A stretch of 64,000 nt of DNA from Chrysopilus asiliformis (lineage: Eukaryota; Arthropoda; Insecta; Diptera; Rhagionidae), in the NCBI GenBank assembly GCA_964034945.1, contig OZ035964.1, positions 6,219,895 to 6,283,894 of the forward strand. The letters run 5' to 3'. A model generated the notes under the pieces. It saw only the letters and a program-made list of their open reading frames with translations, did no database searches and was not told where the DNA came from. The position numbers were made by a program, and so were the translations under genes. Every line of letters starts with the position of its first letter. Position 1 is the first letter of the stretch. Below are positions 11,231 to 22,212 of this stretch, piece by piece.

Positions 11231-12220
11231 ATAATAGTTCTTAGCACCGAGACTGCGGCGGAATGCCAATTTCGATAATATACCAACTGGCAACCGTTTC
11301 AGTATTTCTTCAACTGTCAGCGATGCCCATGATATTCTTTGATTTCTTATACGTATGTGAATTGCCGCTTTCTGATGTCCTGCATCCGCCATTGCTGATT
11401 CATTCGGTCATTCATTCATTGGATCCTGGCAAATGGAGATAGCCGTAGGTACAATTATTTGATTATCCCCAAACCCATTGATTCGTATGTCTCTCACTCC
11501 GAGTTTCCTATCTCTTTCAGACTGCGGTCAGGTTCACATCTCTTTTTCTCCTTACAGGCCTTGTAACCTGGAACCTCCTGTTGATGTGATTCCTGCTGCC
11601 GTAACTCCAAAGTATGCGCTGCTATGATGTCCTGTTGAGGCAATTCCATTCCAACATGGAAACTATATGTGTTGTGCATGATTACCATTAGTTGGATTCC
11701 GTTTATTTTTGAAGAATCCGGAGAGAAGGTCAAAGAACAAACAGGAGGACACAAATGTGCTGCTCCTTTTCACATCTGCTGCACCCGTCGGGCAGCGCAA
11801 GAAGCTCCAGCAGCAGCAGAATCAGGAACAGCATCCAGCAGATAGGTCTCCTCTTAATAAGCACAAAGCAGCCGGGATAATAACGGAATATATACGCTTA
11901 TCTACGAGAATGGGGTACAGAACAACTTCGTCGTCGTTGGCCGCGTGAAGGCTGTTGGCTATCGACTGTTCCGTTATTCCGTCATTGGCGTCGATAGTTG
12001 TTTGGTGGTGGGGGGTTAGAGATAAATGATATTAAGGGAGGATGTTAAATGAGTTTTGTCGGTTAGTGGATGGAGTGTTCATATAACGTCTTTCAAACGG
12101 TTCTATGGCTTCCATATGTCCTTATATAGGAATCCTGACGATGCAAAACAAACACATAATTTAGCGATATTTAGTCAATGAATTTCAAAAGCTGTTGTGA
12201 CTTTTTAAAATTGCGAACCG
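11231..12220. other. unique GC-richer stretch, possible exon or regulatory sequence
   Basis: Less repetitive and GC-richer than its surroundings. An open frame at 11,709-11,948 (+, TTG start) contains a CAG run (QRKKLQQQQNQEQ), and a minus frame spans 11,494-11,754. Neither has a recognised domain or matching splice signals. A CAG run in otherwise unique sequence is typical of insect developmental loci but is not proof of coding. Confidence 0.3.
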
Positions 12221-12224
12221 GAAT

Positions 12225-12830
12225 AGAAAAAATATCAGTTGTGGTCAACACAAATCCTTAGTTTCGGGGGACAAAAACGTAAAAAATAATATTTTTCAAA
12301 TATCTTGAGAACCGTCCAAGATACGTAAAAACGGTTCAAGGAAAAAATGCAGGAAATTTGACGTTCTTTGAATTTGGTCATATGAATATTTTCATAATAG
12401 CGCATAGTTTTCGAAAGATTTTCAAAAAAACCGATTTTTTTGTTCAAATATCTTGAGAACCCCTTAAATTTTGTTATCCCTTAAATTTTGTTATACAGTA
12501 GAATCCCGATAATTCGTATTTCAAGGGACCAGCAAATTCATACGAATTAGCGGGATATACGAATTATCGGGGTACGAATTATCGGGATTCTACTGTATTT
12601 GTTTTTTCCCAAAAGCACATAGGCTTCGAGAAATTTACAAAGAAAAAAAATTGTGTGTGAAGTGTCCGTTAGCTATCGTTACTTTTCCAAAATTTGACAG
12701 AAAACTACGATTTTCGTAAAGCTTATTTACAAAAAATTACAGCTCAATGCGTTTTCCAATAATTTAAGATACGTAAAACGGACAAACCGACAGATAGACT
12801 GACAGACCGATGCACGGACATTTTTATAAT
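12225..12830. repeat. family A-related repeat paragraphs
   Basis: Contains AGTTGTGGTCAACACAAAT and repeated CAAATATCTTGAGAACC motifs, matching the segment at 18,625-18,760 and the TTAACGGTTCTCAAGA region of family A copies. It ends with ACAGATAGACTGACAGACC at 12,790. It is interrupted by the TA-flanked MITE at 12,496-12,595. Confidence 0.6.
12496..12595. mobile_element. pogo/Tigger-like MITE (100 bp), copy 1
   Basis: Terminal inverted repeats CAGTAGAATCCCGATAATTC and its complement at the right end, flanked by TA at 12,494-12,495 and 12,596-12,597. CAGT termini with TA duplication are typical of pogo/Tigger-type Tc1-mariner elements. Much of the 100 bp is palindromic. A shorter 83-bp copy lies at 20,655-20,737. 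Confidence 0.9.
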
Positions 12831-12834
12831 TTTG

Positions 12835-13670
12835 CCTGAAACGGGGCTGACCTCCCTAACGGTGAAAACCGAATCGAAATTTCTTCTTGAATTGCAGGAG
12901 ATTGCGGGAGAGGAGTTTTAAGAGTTGGGAGCGAGTAGATTATAGTTAGCGACATTTTTTCTTGAGCGAGAACATCTGTAACGAAGAGACATGTATCGAA
13001 ATTCATTCAGTAGTTTAGCAAATAGCGGGAGAGGGGGTTTACGGTGAAGGGGTGGATTTTGATTTAGTTGGGAAATCTTTTTTCTGATAAACGACCTCCC
13101 CAATAGTGAAAACCGCATCAAAATCGATTCGGTAGTTTCGAAGATAGAAGGAGAGGGGGTTTACAGTAAAGGTGTGGGTTTGGATTTAGTGAAAAACGCA
13201 TTAAAATCCATTCAGTAGTTTCGAAGATAGAAGGAGAGGGGGTTTACAGTACAGAGGAGTGGGGGGATGGATTTAGTTGGGAAATTTTTCCCTGATCAAC
13301 GAACTGTCCAATAGTGAAAACTGCATCAAAACCCATGCAGTAGTTTAGGAGACAGCAGAAGAGGGGTTAGAGGGGAGCGAAATATTTGTCAACCGCAAAG
13401 CTAATCAATAATTTCAGAGTATATACACAATTCTGTGTAAATTTTCAGCTAAATCGGTCCAATGGTTTACACGTTATTCCGTTAAATGACTTAAAAACAG
13501 GTTTGCGGTGGGGATAAATGATTGTGGGGGAAAAACGGGGGACTGCAGCAAAATAATACATAGCCTATAACCTGACCAGAGGTCTAGGCAATATATAGAA
13601 AAAACCGCGTCAAAATCGGTCCAGTGGTTTCCGATCCAAGTCCGAACATGCAGACAGACAGACGATGCCT
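12835..13670 (+). repeat. degenerate ~125-bp tandem repeat
   Basis: Units carry a GTGAAAACCGCATCAAAAT-like line, a TAGTTTCGAAGATAGAAGG-like line and a GAGAGGGGGTTTACAGT-like line, recurring near 12,860, 13,105, 13,190 and 13,310. The tail contains AATCGGTCCAGTGGTTTCC and GACAGACAGACG. A reverse-oriented relative lies at 38,690-38,960. This style of text is typical of non-coding parts of insect transposons; no ORF. Confidence 0.65.
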
Positions 13671-13674
13671 CTTA

Positions 13675-13837
13675 CCCGGCCCTTACACGCGTCTGTAAAG
13701 TCTGTCAGTAGCACAGACTTCAAATGTCAAATTACTGACAACGAATTAAAATACATTTAGCGAACTGGCAGTCAGTGCATTTACACGAGTCTGTGTTAGC
13801 GACTGTGTCAGCTCTACAGACGCGTGTAAGGGCCAGG
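13675..13837. mobile_element. TTA-flanked MITE family, copy 1 (163 bp)
   Basis: Termini CCCGGCCCTTACACGCG and CGCGTGTAAGGGCCAGG, flanked by TTA at 13,672-13,674 and 13,838-13,840. Copies at 24,465 and 60,495 have the same flanks. A TTA duplication suggests PIF/Harbinger, with the caution that TTA could be part of the repeat. Inverted in orientation relative to the 24.5 kb copy. Confidence 0.87.
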
Positions 13838-13840
13838 TTA

Positions 13841-14898
13841 TATATATTTTGAGATACACAGCACGCAAAAACTTGTCTTTTCTTTTTTAGTGCATTTTTT
13901 TAAAATAAAAGCTTTCAATATTTAATTTTTTTGTAACAGGTCTAATTGACCTGGGGAAGTCTTCGGAAAATGTTTTTTTTTTTTCGGAAAAATTAATAGC
14001 CGACATTTTTCATAATCACTTATACTTCGCATAAGAAAGTAAAAATTTGGTAAAAACGTATTTTTGTGTATTTGGAGAATTGAACTTTTAATTCTTATTA
14101 AAAATAAATCTCTGTAGGCGTTTTCATTCTGAATTTTCTTTCATTTTTTTTGTGTTTTTTTATAGTTTTTTTTCATATTATCTTCGGGATCCCGTTATGC
14201 TTTATTGGATGAAAGGTGGGAAAAATTACCTTTTCATCATGACGACATGTAGAGTTCATTTCTCCACCAGGACGAAAGATGGGGGCGATGTATGCGAATA
14301 GGGAGAACTGGGCGAGAATATTGGGACTTTTGCTACGGTTAACAACGACGTGAAATGAGGATAGCATCTACTCTACACTCATATGTGGAAAGAGGAATTT
14401 TCATACATATCCGTCGTCCCTACATTGAAATATGATAAAAAAAAAACCTATTGAAAATGTTAAGTGCGCGAGCGCATAACTCAGACTTAAACAGTTTTAA
14501 AGACGTTTCATTTATTTTTTGCTCCACCTCCACCGCGCGGCGGTACCTCAAACTAATGTTCACATCTTCTCGAATATCTCTTTGGATTGCCTGGTAAGTA
14601 CGCCGAAATTCCACTCACCCTACCATCTACTATTCAATACTCGTATGTACATATGATTGTACCCTAAATTTTCATTTTCCCGGGTCTATCCTACCTCATA
14701 TCATGATTTTTCTAACATTTTTTTTCATATTTGCTTTGTCTTTTTTTCGTTATTCTTCTGTTACCCAGTTGTATTTTTGTCGTATATCCCAATGAATACA
14801 ATATTGAGCCGCACCTTTTTAGCTAATACACGGTCACACATCGGTAAAATCAGTTCGCTAAAAAAAAATCTACATACGAAATTGTATTTCTGGGGGTA
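13841..14898. other. spacer with a possible mini-exon
   Basis: Mostly AT-rich spacer. On the plus strand TTGCCTGGTAAGTACG around 14,590 is a strong donor match. On the minus strand ACTTACCAG is followed by an open 44-base stretch (reading AIQRDIREDVNISL) that ends at TTTGAGGTACCG, i.e. acceptor and donor in register. The upstream pyrimidine tract is weak. Evidence for an exon is thin. Confidence 0.25.
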
Positions 14899-15122
14899 AG
14901 CGATCGGTGGTTTTATGGAGAATTGCAGCGTCTCCCGAAATTTTTGAAGCAAATTTTGCCAAACAAAAAAAAAAGGAAAAAAAGTAGCCAAAATTTTTTT
15001 TCTCGATATTTATCTTATACGAAGTACGTAATATATTGTTTTTTGTTCGGCAAAATTTGCTTCAAAAATGTCGGGAGACGCTGCAATTCTCCATAAAACC
15101 ACTCCATAAAACCACCGACCGC
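14899..15122. mobile_element. inverted-repeat element (~224 bp)
   Basis: Arms of about 70 bases: left starts CGATCGGTGGTTTTATGG, right ends CCATAAAACCACCGACCG; both include GGAGAATTGCAGCGTCTC or its complement. The middle is AT-rich. It abuts the 3' end of family A copy 2. A short local duplication (ACTCCATAAAACC) has lengthened the right arm. No clear target duplication. Confidence 0.8.
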
Positions 15123-15965
15123 TGATGTGAACAGCACATGACATTCTTATACAAAATCTACATTCCTGGGCAATTTTTAACCCGACGAATCAGTAATTAG
15201 TTTTTTTTTTATAAAAACATGAATTTTGATTTTACACAATCTGCAATATCTCGATAACGGTAAAAGCTATCCATTTACAGTAAAAGGCAAAAATGTAGAG
15301 AATTTGATTACCTTCAATTCTTATTCAAAGTATTTTTTCGAAAAACCGTTAGTTTAAAAGTAATTCGCAAAAATCTAATTTTTTACTTTTTGGGGAAAGT
15401 ATCTGAATAACGGTAAAAGATAACGGGTAACGGTAAACGACAAAATTGTGGAGAATGCCATTTTCATTCAAATATCTCTTGCCTATAGCCAGCAAAAACC
15501 GGCTATTTTTCGAGATAATCGCAAAAAACTGATTTTTTTAGCGTCTTGATAACCGCTTCAGATCTACTAAAGGACAAAATTGCGGTTCTAGTAGAAGACA
15601 AAAGTGTTGGAAATTCTATTGTGTCCAACTTTTGCCATACATGAGAAAATCGTAAAATTTCAAAGTGAATCGCGGAAAGCGAAATTGCGATTTTTAAAAA
15701 GCCGACATTTTGGTTACTTCCGGTTAAATGATTTTCACCAAAAAGCTTACAGGGTCGTCCCAAGCTGTAATTGTTTTTGAGAAATTTTGTACACAGCCTG
15801 ACAACAGACGGACAGACAGACAGACTAACAGACTGACAGAAAGATATTTTTGTAATATGACTCCAATCGACTCGGAAGTACGCCGGAAAAGTTTTTTACA
15901 CAAAACTAAGAGACCAAGAGTTTTCATGAACACTACATATTCTTTATTATGCTTCGTAGAAAAAA
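15123..15965 (-). repeat. family A repeat, copy 2
   Basis: Reverse orientation, from TGATGTGAACAGCACATGAC (3' block) to a 5' block near AATATTCTTTATTATG-like sequence at 15,945-15,957. The octamer array is short (15,795-15,842, with ACAGACGGACAGACAGAC). The frames on both strands at 15,724-16,137 are by-products of this repeat. Confidence 0.8.
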
Positions 15966-17912
15966 GCGAAAGAAAAATTACGTTTTTACCAGCGCTCATC
16001 TTATTATATGTAATTCCGCTGGCAATCTTGATTCGCCATTTTATTAAAAATTTACATAATCGCCATTTTTTAATGTTCATAGCCCGTTGCTGTTTGTTAT
16101 CCTTTTTCAATTTCATATAATCGCTTGCGACGACCAATTAAAACATTGTAAAATTCACAATACGACCATACAAATAGCAAACAATGGATTTTGTTAATTA
16201 ACAAAAAGAAAAAAGAGGTTAGTTAGTGTTGAAAGCGAAATATACAACAACAAAAAATTGGAGAGGAGAAACATAAAATAAATCAAATAGCAACGAAGAC
16301 GAAGAGGCATAACAAATCCTTGTAGACAAATCCTTTTTTTTTGTCTCTGTTTTGCGTCGTCGTCGTCGTTGTTGTTGTTGTCGTTACCGTTAGCATTACC
16401 GTTGGTGGTGTTGGCGTGTTTGTCAGCCTTGTTATATTCATCCCCCGAAACTTAAGGGGATTCGCTTTTTGCATAATTTACTCTCGAGTACATAAATAGC
16501 ATAAAGTAAACAGTTTTCCGACGATGGAATCCAATAAGAATACAATGGAAACCTAATAACCGAGGATCATGGTGAGGATGAAGGGCCCAACAAAATGGAA
16601 ATGGATGCGAGAAAAACATACAAGGAGGAAGAAAAGAAGAAAAAAAAACTCCACCGCTAAAATTAACAAAAACAAAAAACGCCCCTACGTACACCATATA
16701 CGATGCAATATCGCTTCGATGTGCGATGATGCCACCAGCGAAAACACACAGTCGCATCCTTCAAATTTTCATCGGATAAACAAATTCAACAGAAATCGCA
16801 CCGAACCGAACCTAACCGAATCGCGAATAAACGACTGAGACGGTATTATAATCTCGTCAGTGTAACCCTATCTCTGTCACACAGTATGTAATTAAGAAAT
16901 CCTTTCTGATTGGAAGTTTTTCCAGCATCTCTTCTCCTGTGTATATCGCATTGTTCGTTCCTTGGATTTATTTATTTTCATTTCTATTTATTATTTTTTT
17001 CCATATAACGGTAGCAAACTTGAACTTCTTCCCTTTCGGTCAGTCAATTCATTTCCCTCATCCAGAAAATTTCAATTTTTCCCCTTTCGGTGAATTCATT
17101 TTCCTCATCCTGTGTACCGAATCGCAATAATGGAATGAAATCGTGTGGAATGGGATCTAGAATCCACGCAGAAAACAAAAAAAAAACACCAATGTTTCTG
17201 CAATCTTAGTTCCTCTCATTTTCGCACCACCCTCTCTTTCTCGCTCTCTATACCCGCGCCTCGAAGAAACCCATCGAAATAATCGGGAAAATCCAACGGA
17301 ATGAGAATAAAGGAAAAATCTAAACACTATTCGCTGTATATACAAAAATTTCCATTAACTCTTTTTACTTTGTACTCTTTTACTCCGCTATCCCAGCATC
17401 TATCGTCCTTTATTGTACCTTTCGTCCTTTCATTCACACTAGCCCCACCATTACCAACCGACATTCATTTAACCATCGATTCACAGATTGGCTAGCTCTC
17501 TTTCATTTCATCATCTTTGTCTCTCTGTGTGTGAAATTTTTTTTGGTCCTTGATATCCATCCTAATCGTTCATCGCGTCGCCTCTCACAATTTCCGATAC
17601 TCCTTTCTCTCACCAATTCGCAATCACACTCATTCTATAATAACATCTCATTTTGTTAACGGTTGGCGCGACGCAAATAATTGCGAAAGATATAAAATAG
17701 CCATGGTGCTACCATCTCTCATGACAATCAACCTTTTTTTTTTTGCTAACTTTACCGTAATTTATTTACAAATGTTTGAGCGACTATAATTTTGCCCAAG
17801 TCAAAATTAACTCCATTTGGACTTTTGATGCATGAGAAAGTTATGTAAAGTCATTTTCTATCGCTCGGAAAAATCTCATATATCACAACTATGAAATTTT
17901 TGTCTGTTTTTA
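15966..17912. other. spacer with triplet repeats
   Basis: (GTC/GTT)n at 16,354-16,385. A lysine-rich frame at 16,569-16,838 (+) ends in ACCGAACCGAACCTAACCG simple sequence, which resembles the complement of 25,808-25,830. No recognised gene and no convincing splice-bounded frame. Confidence 0.45.
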
Positions 17913-17914
17913 CT

Positions 17915-18060
17915 TTCTTATACGTCTTCTAATAAAGTATTACCAATTCCGACCTCTTAATTTTGCACAAAAAGACATTTCCCGAGCACTCCTGAGTCGA
18001 TTGGAGCATTATTACAAAAATGTCTTTCTGTCTATAAGTCTGTGTAAAGATTTTTTAAAA
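17915..18060 (+). repeat. family A repeat, copy 3 (5' part)
   Basis: ACTTTCTTATACGTC, the TCCGACCTCTTAATTTTGC block and GAGTCGATTGGAGCATTATT, then only a vestigial array (TCTGTCTATAAGTCTGTG). The remainder of what may be the same copy resumes at 18,901 after mariner-derived and other inserted sequence. Confidence 0.75.
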
Positions 18061-18239
18061 AAAACTAATAGATTTAGAGCAGACGTTGGCAAAACCGAAT
18101 TAAAAAGTGTGGTACTTATCCATTTATAACTAAAAAGAGTGCGACAAGCTGTAAAACTCAAATATGCTGTTGAAAAATTAATTCGGTTTTTTAATGTTTC
18201 GTAGGAATTCTTTTATATATTAAGAGTACAAATAGAAAA

Positions 18240-18625
18240 ATCGCCGTTTTCCAATAGATGGCGCTAGGAGTAAATTGTTGGTCCAATATGTCAGATTAGA
18301 AACGTCAAATGATAAGCTCAGAAACGTCTGGCCACAACTCTTTCATTTTACTATGATAAGGGGAAGAATTCGACACCGGTCAGTGAAAACATTGATGTTT
18401 TTTATGGTAAAGACACTTAATCCAAAAAAAAAACAACAGCAAAGAGATGGTTCAGTCGCTTTCGAGATGGAAATTCTAATGTCAAAAATGCACATCGTTC
18501 TGGTCGTCCTGTCATCGAAAAAGCCGATAAAATACTGGGACAAAAATTCAGCAAGACCCGAAAGGTATTGAAGATCGAACAAAAAATAATTTTAACCCAT
18601 TTGGAAGGTGAATACCAAACGAAAA
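18240..18625 (+). pseudogene. mariner transposase N-terminal fragment (broken)
   Basis: At 18,445-18,625 the plus strand reads RWFSRFRDGN, then HRSGRP, then a KIEQKIILTHL-like helix. This matches the N-terminal paired-like DNA-binding region of mariner transposases (W-F-x-R-F-x-x-G-N ... P-R-S-G-R-P, linker, second helix-turn-helix). A stop codon and an A-rich stretch interrupt the frame upstream of it, and the catalytic domain is missing. It lies between two parts of a family A copy. Different from the mariner at 39.2-40.4 kb. Confidence 0.8.
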
Positions 18626-18900
18626 ATAATATCAGTTGTGATCAACACAAAATTTTCCTCTGCATTATTAAGTTTCGGAAAAATTATGTAAAAAAAACAT
18701 TTTTTCAAAAATTTCAAGAACCGTTAAAGATACATAAAAACCGTTAAAGGAGAAAAAAAGGGAGAAAATGGAAGAAATTTTTTTATAAGTATTTATTTTC
18801 TTTAGTTATAAGTATTTATTTTCTTTTAGTTATTTAGTTATAAGTATTTTTCCCAAGAGTGCATAGTTTTCGAGGAATTATCAAAAAAAAACTTTATTTT
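18626..18900. repeat. family A-related paragraph with short tandem repeat
   Basis: Contains AGTTGTGATCAACACAAAAT, matching 12,236-12,253, followed by a 24-27 bp triplication around TTATAAGTATTTATTTTC (18,783-18,850). Non-coding. Confidence 0.65.
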
Positions 18901-19601
18901 TTTTTCAAAAACGGCTGGAGCTAGAGCAATGATATTTTACAGGAATTTTTGGTCCTGGAATGGGACGATCTTGTCAGCGTTTGGCGAAAATCCATTAACC
19001 AAAAGTAACCAAAAATGGCGTCTTTTTATACATCGTAATTTACCCGAAACTACGCACTTTTCGGTAGTCTTACGTACGACAAAAGTCGGAGGCAATCAAA
19101 TTTTCTACACTTTTGTCCTTTATTAAAATTCCGTATGTCAAGCCATTATGAAGATATACCGTTATTTAGAAAAAATCACCTTCACGCGACTATCTCGACA
19201 ACTAACGGCTTTTCTCACGGCGTAGTTCAATATATGAGCCAAATTAAGAAGAATAAGGATCCCCATAATTTGGTCTTCCACTGTTTTCCAGTATATTTTA
19301 CCGTTATTGAGATATTTTCATTAAAATGTAAGAAATTATAGATTTTTGCGATTTGCTTGCAAACACAAAAAAAAAATTCAACTTTTGAAAATTCGCTCCA
19401 CGAAAAAATATTTTTTTAAGATATTAAAATTTTCTAGAAATTCACCTTTCTCCGTAAATCAATATATCTTACCGTTATCGAGATATTTTACATTTTGTGA
19501 CATAAAAATTTATAAACTAAAATTTTATTGGTCGGATTTTAGTGTGAAATTGTGTACAAGAACGTAGATTTTGCACAGAGCTTCTATAGAACAGAGGTTA
19601 A

Positions 19602-19730
19602 AATCACACTGAGCGACAAAAATATGGCGTGAAATATGGGACTTTATCATTAACTCGAAAGCTTTTTTCTGCTTGTGCTAATGATAAAGTCCCATATTTC
19701 ACGCCATATTTTTGTCGCTCAGTGTGATTT
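19602..19730. repeat. perfect 51-bp-arm hairpin
   Basis: Left arm 19,602-19,652 and right arm 19,678-19,730 are exact complements (AATCACACTGAGCGACAAA at the tips), with a loop of about 25 bases. TTA flanks both tips. A perfect palindrome of this size suggests recent formation or insertion, for example a Tc1-mariner or Harbinger MITE. Confidence 0.9.
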
Positions 19731-19731
19731 T

Positions 19732-20293
19732 TATACCCGTATGGTGAAACCAAAGGGTATATTAACTTTGCCTTACCGTTTGTAACGCCAAGATCTCGTC
19801 ATCGCACAAAAAAATGAATTACACCAGTGTGTTTAGAATGATGAAAAAAGTTGAATTTAGCATGTCCGTCCGTCTGTCCGTCTGTCCGTCTGTCTGTCTG
19901 TCCGTCTGTCTGTGGCGCGGATTGCGGGCGCACGGATTGAGCTACAGACTTGAAATTTGGCACAGGTCCGTTTTTCGTAAAATGCGAGGCTAAGTTCGTT
20001 AATGGGCAAAAATGGACCATTAGGGGGGGTACCCCCCATACGAACGAAAAAGTTTTTTTCGAATATCTCAAACACGGTGCATCTTATCAAAAAAGTGCAA
20101 GAACAAAAGTTGTTTAGGACATGATTCTACATTAAAGTTCCATACATCAAAATCCAATTGGAACAAGTTTTAAAAAAATCTTATTGGAAAATTTGAATTC
20201 AAATGAAATTTTGATACGCCGTTCAATTAAATCACCATACGGGTTTTCAATAATTGCCAGATTGGCAATTATAGCTTTTGTTATGTTTTTAAC
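19732..20293 (+). repeat. family B repeat, most complete copy
   Basis: Starts ATACCCGTATGGTGAAACC with a GGGTATATTAAC return arm, then TTACCGTTTGTAACGCC, the ATTACACCAGTGTGTTTAG block, a (GTCY)n tract at 19,864-19,912, TTGAAATTTGGCACAGGTCC, and a distal CACCATACGGGTTTTC block with CCAGATTGGCAATTATAGC. Hairpin plus GTCY tract resembles DINE-1/mini-me elements. It provides the empty-site reference for the piggyBac insertion at 2637. Confidence 0.75.
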
Positions 20294-20643
20294 CTCTGTT
20301 CTATAGAAGCTCTGTGGATTTTGTATAAGAAATTCATGTGCCGTTCACATCAGATTTTTTATTTATAGAAATGACACCCATATTTTGCCATTATGCCGTT
20401 TTTTTCATAAATATGGGACTGGAGCATTAGATTCAGGGGGAATGTCTTTCAATCTGTTTTTGTTTTTGCACGGCAAAAAAAAAAATCCTGGAGGACTTTT
20501 CAATACAAAAATTATATTGACGAAATCTTAATACAATTTTCGATTAGAATTTAATACATGCGAATTATTGAAAGTATTTTAATATTTTTTGCTTTCTTAT
20601 TTTAATTAGTTTTTAATATACAACTATTGAATATCAATCATAC

Positions 20644-21056
20644 TCATACTAATACAGTAGAATCCCGATAATTCGTATTTCAAGGGACCAGCAAATTCAT
20701 ACGAATTATCGGGGTACGAATTATCGGGATTCTACCGTATATAAAAATGAGTTGGTGTCTGTCTGTCTATCTGTTCCTCTTTCACGCAAAAACGGTTGAA
20801 CCGATTGACTTGAAACTTGACATGAGTATCTGTAGTAGTTCTGGTTCCAACATAGGCATATGGAAAAGTAGCGCGAGGGGTGGAGGGAGTAAGGGGAGGC
20901 GGTAAAGAGATTTCGAAACTTAGTTTTTGCGTTATGTTACTCTTTCGCGGGGAAACTACTGAACCGATTGGTCTGAAATTTGGCAAAGATGTTCCAACAT
21001 AGACCATAAAAAAAATTGAAACAACTTAATCCTGCAACAACGGGTATGCAAGCTAG
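20644..21056 (+). mobile_element. Helitron-like element, copy 1
   Basis: Begins TCATACTAATA, continues TATAAAAATGAGTTGGTG after an insertion, carries the GGTTGAACCGATTGACTTG and CTACTGAACCGATTGG motifs, and ends CAACAACGGGTATGCAAGCTAG followed by T. TC start, no terminal inverted repeats, a 3' hairpin and a CTAG end followed by T are Helitron features. Non-autonomous. The frame at 20,732-21,007 (-) is not coding. Confidence 0.85.
20655..20737. mobile_element. pogo/Tigger-like MITE (83 bp), nested in Helitron
   Basis: CAGTAGAATCCCGATAATTC to a right end GGGATTCTACCG, with TA at 20,653-20,654 and 20,738-20,739. Removing it with one TA restores TACTAATATATAAAAATGAG, exactly as in the Helitron copies at 31.6 and 45.6 kb. 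It lacks a 17-bp part of the inner sequence of the copy at 12,496. Confidence 0.95.
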
Positions 21057-22094
21057 TATGTCAAAATTGTAAGCTTTGACACTAAATTTAAAAAAAAAAT
21101 TAATTCTACTGGATTAGAATATTGCATTGCATGTACAACATAGGTCCAGTGTAATCCAATTGTGATTGAAATTCAATACAAGATTCTTTACCGTGCGTGA
21201 TACTGCAAAAATTGTTAACCATGGAGCACAGTTTCCTTTATGAAAAACTATTCAAGAGTCTTCCATAATTTTCTAAGAATTTTAAATTTAATGCTTATAA
21301 GAAACTCATAAGACGTTGATTGGATTTTAGAATTTATTTATATTTATTAGATGGCCATTCTGACATCACTCTCACTGCCATCTCCTTAGATTGATCCTGA
21401 AGGAAATTTTGATGTTCTTCGTATGCACTGCGTATAAAAGAATAGCCAACTTATAGGACAAACTGAAATGTATGGAAGCATCACGAGGAGCCGCAGCAGC
21501 AGCAGCAGCAGCGGGGGAGGGACATCCGAAAGGATCTTATTAACGTGAATGGGATAGAATGGATATATAGCGACATCCCGCTCATTATGGCAAAGGACGA
21601 ATATCAAATTTGCCTGTTGGTTGCTCTTTTATATACAATTTTGCGTATTTTATATTAACATTTTTTTTTGCTCCTAAATAATGTAGCAATGGAGCATATT
21701 CTCATCTTTTGCTCTTATATACAAATTTTGTGTACTGCAAATTATAATTTTTTATTGTGTATACCTTTCTCATCGGCGCTCTTTCTCCGTCTCGTTTTTG
21801 CACTGCTTTGCATTAATTTTCTCCCAATAACTCTACGGCTTTTACAATGGATGTGTCGGTGTGTGTGTGTGTGTGTAGTTTGGATATACGAAATGATATT
21901 TTATTTACTATAACGGTCCTTGTATGTCCTTTTCTACGTTTGGAGTGCGGTGCGGCGAGTCAGAGGTTGACAAACTAGCGAATGGTTAAATGGTAAAACT
22001 TGTAATGGCATATACTTGTAAGAATATTATGGGGTTTTGGATTCTTCTTGAATTTTAGTTGGGCTTGGCTTGAAGAAATTCGCCAAAAGTATCT
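21057..22094. other. spacer with (CAG)n and a shared repeat fragment
   Basis: The segment 21,136-21,200 (GTCCAGTGTAATCCAATTGT and a following TTTACCGTG) recurs at 56,974-57,045. A (CAG)n run lies at 21,493-21,514 and (GT)n at 21,858-21,876. No recognised coding sequence. Confidence 0.5.
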
Positions 22095-22212
22095 GATTTG
22101 AACAGCACATGACTTTCTTATACAAAATCTACGTTTCAGCTAAATTTACCAGACAAATAAAATATCAGTCTACATAAAAATATGAATTTTTATTTTACAA
22201 AGTCGGAAATAT

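Larger units (their letters stand above)
19574..20316. mobile_element. 743-bp composite element with CACAGAGCTTC termini
   Basis: Terminal inverted repeats CACAGAGCTTCTATAGAACA and its complement (about 29 bp, near perfect) with a 7-bp duplication GATTTTG at 19,567-19,573 and 20,317-20,323; an 8-bp duplication with one mismatch is also possible, which would suit hAT. Inside are a perfect hairpin (19,602-19,730) and a family B body. It interrupts family A copy 3. Confidence 0.85.
18901..20357 (+). repeat. family A repeat, copy 3 (3' part, interrupted)
   Basis: Continues the family A order: the GGAGCTAGAGCAATGATATT line, GAATGGGACGATCTTGTCAG, the TTACCGTTAT/GAGATATTT paragraphs, then ACGTAGATTTTG at 19,562-19,573. 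It is split there by the 743-bp element at 19,574-20,316 and resumes with GATTTTGTATAAGAAATTC. The frames at 18,929-19,567 are not coding. Confidence 0.8.

Noticed and set aside
16569..16838. Lysine/arginine-rich 89-codon plus frame
   Set aside because: Composition follows A-rich DNA and a degenerate ACCGAACC tract; no domain and no splice support.
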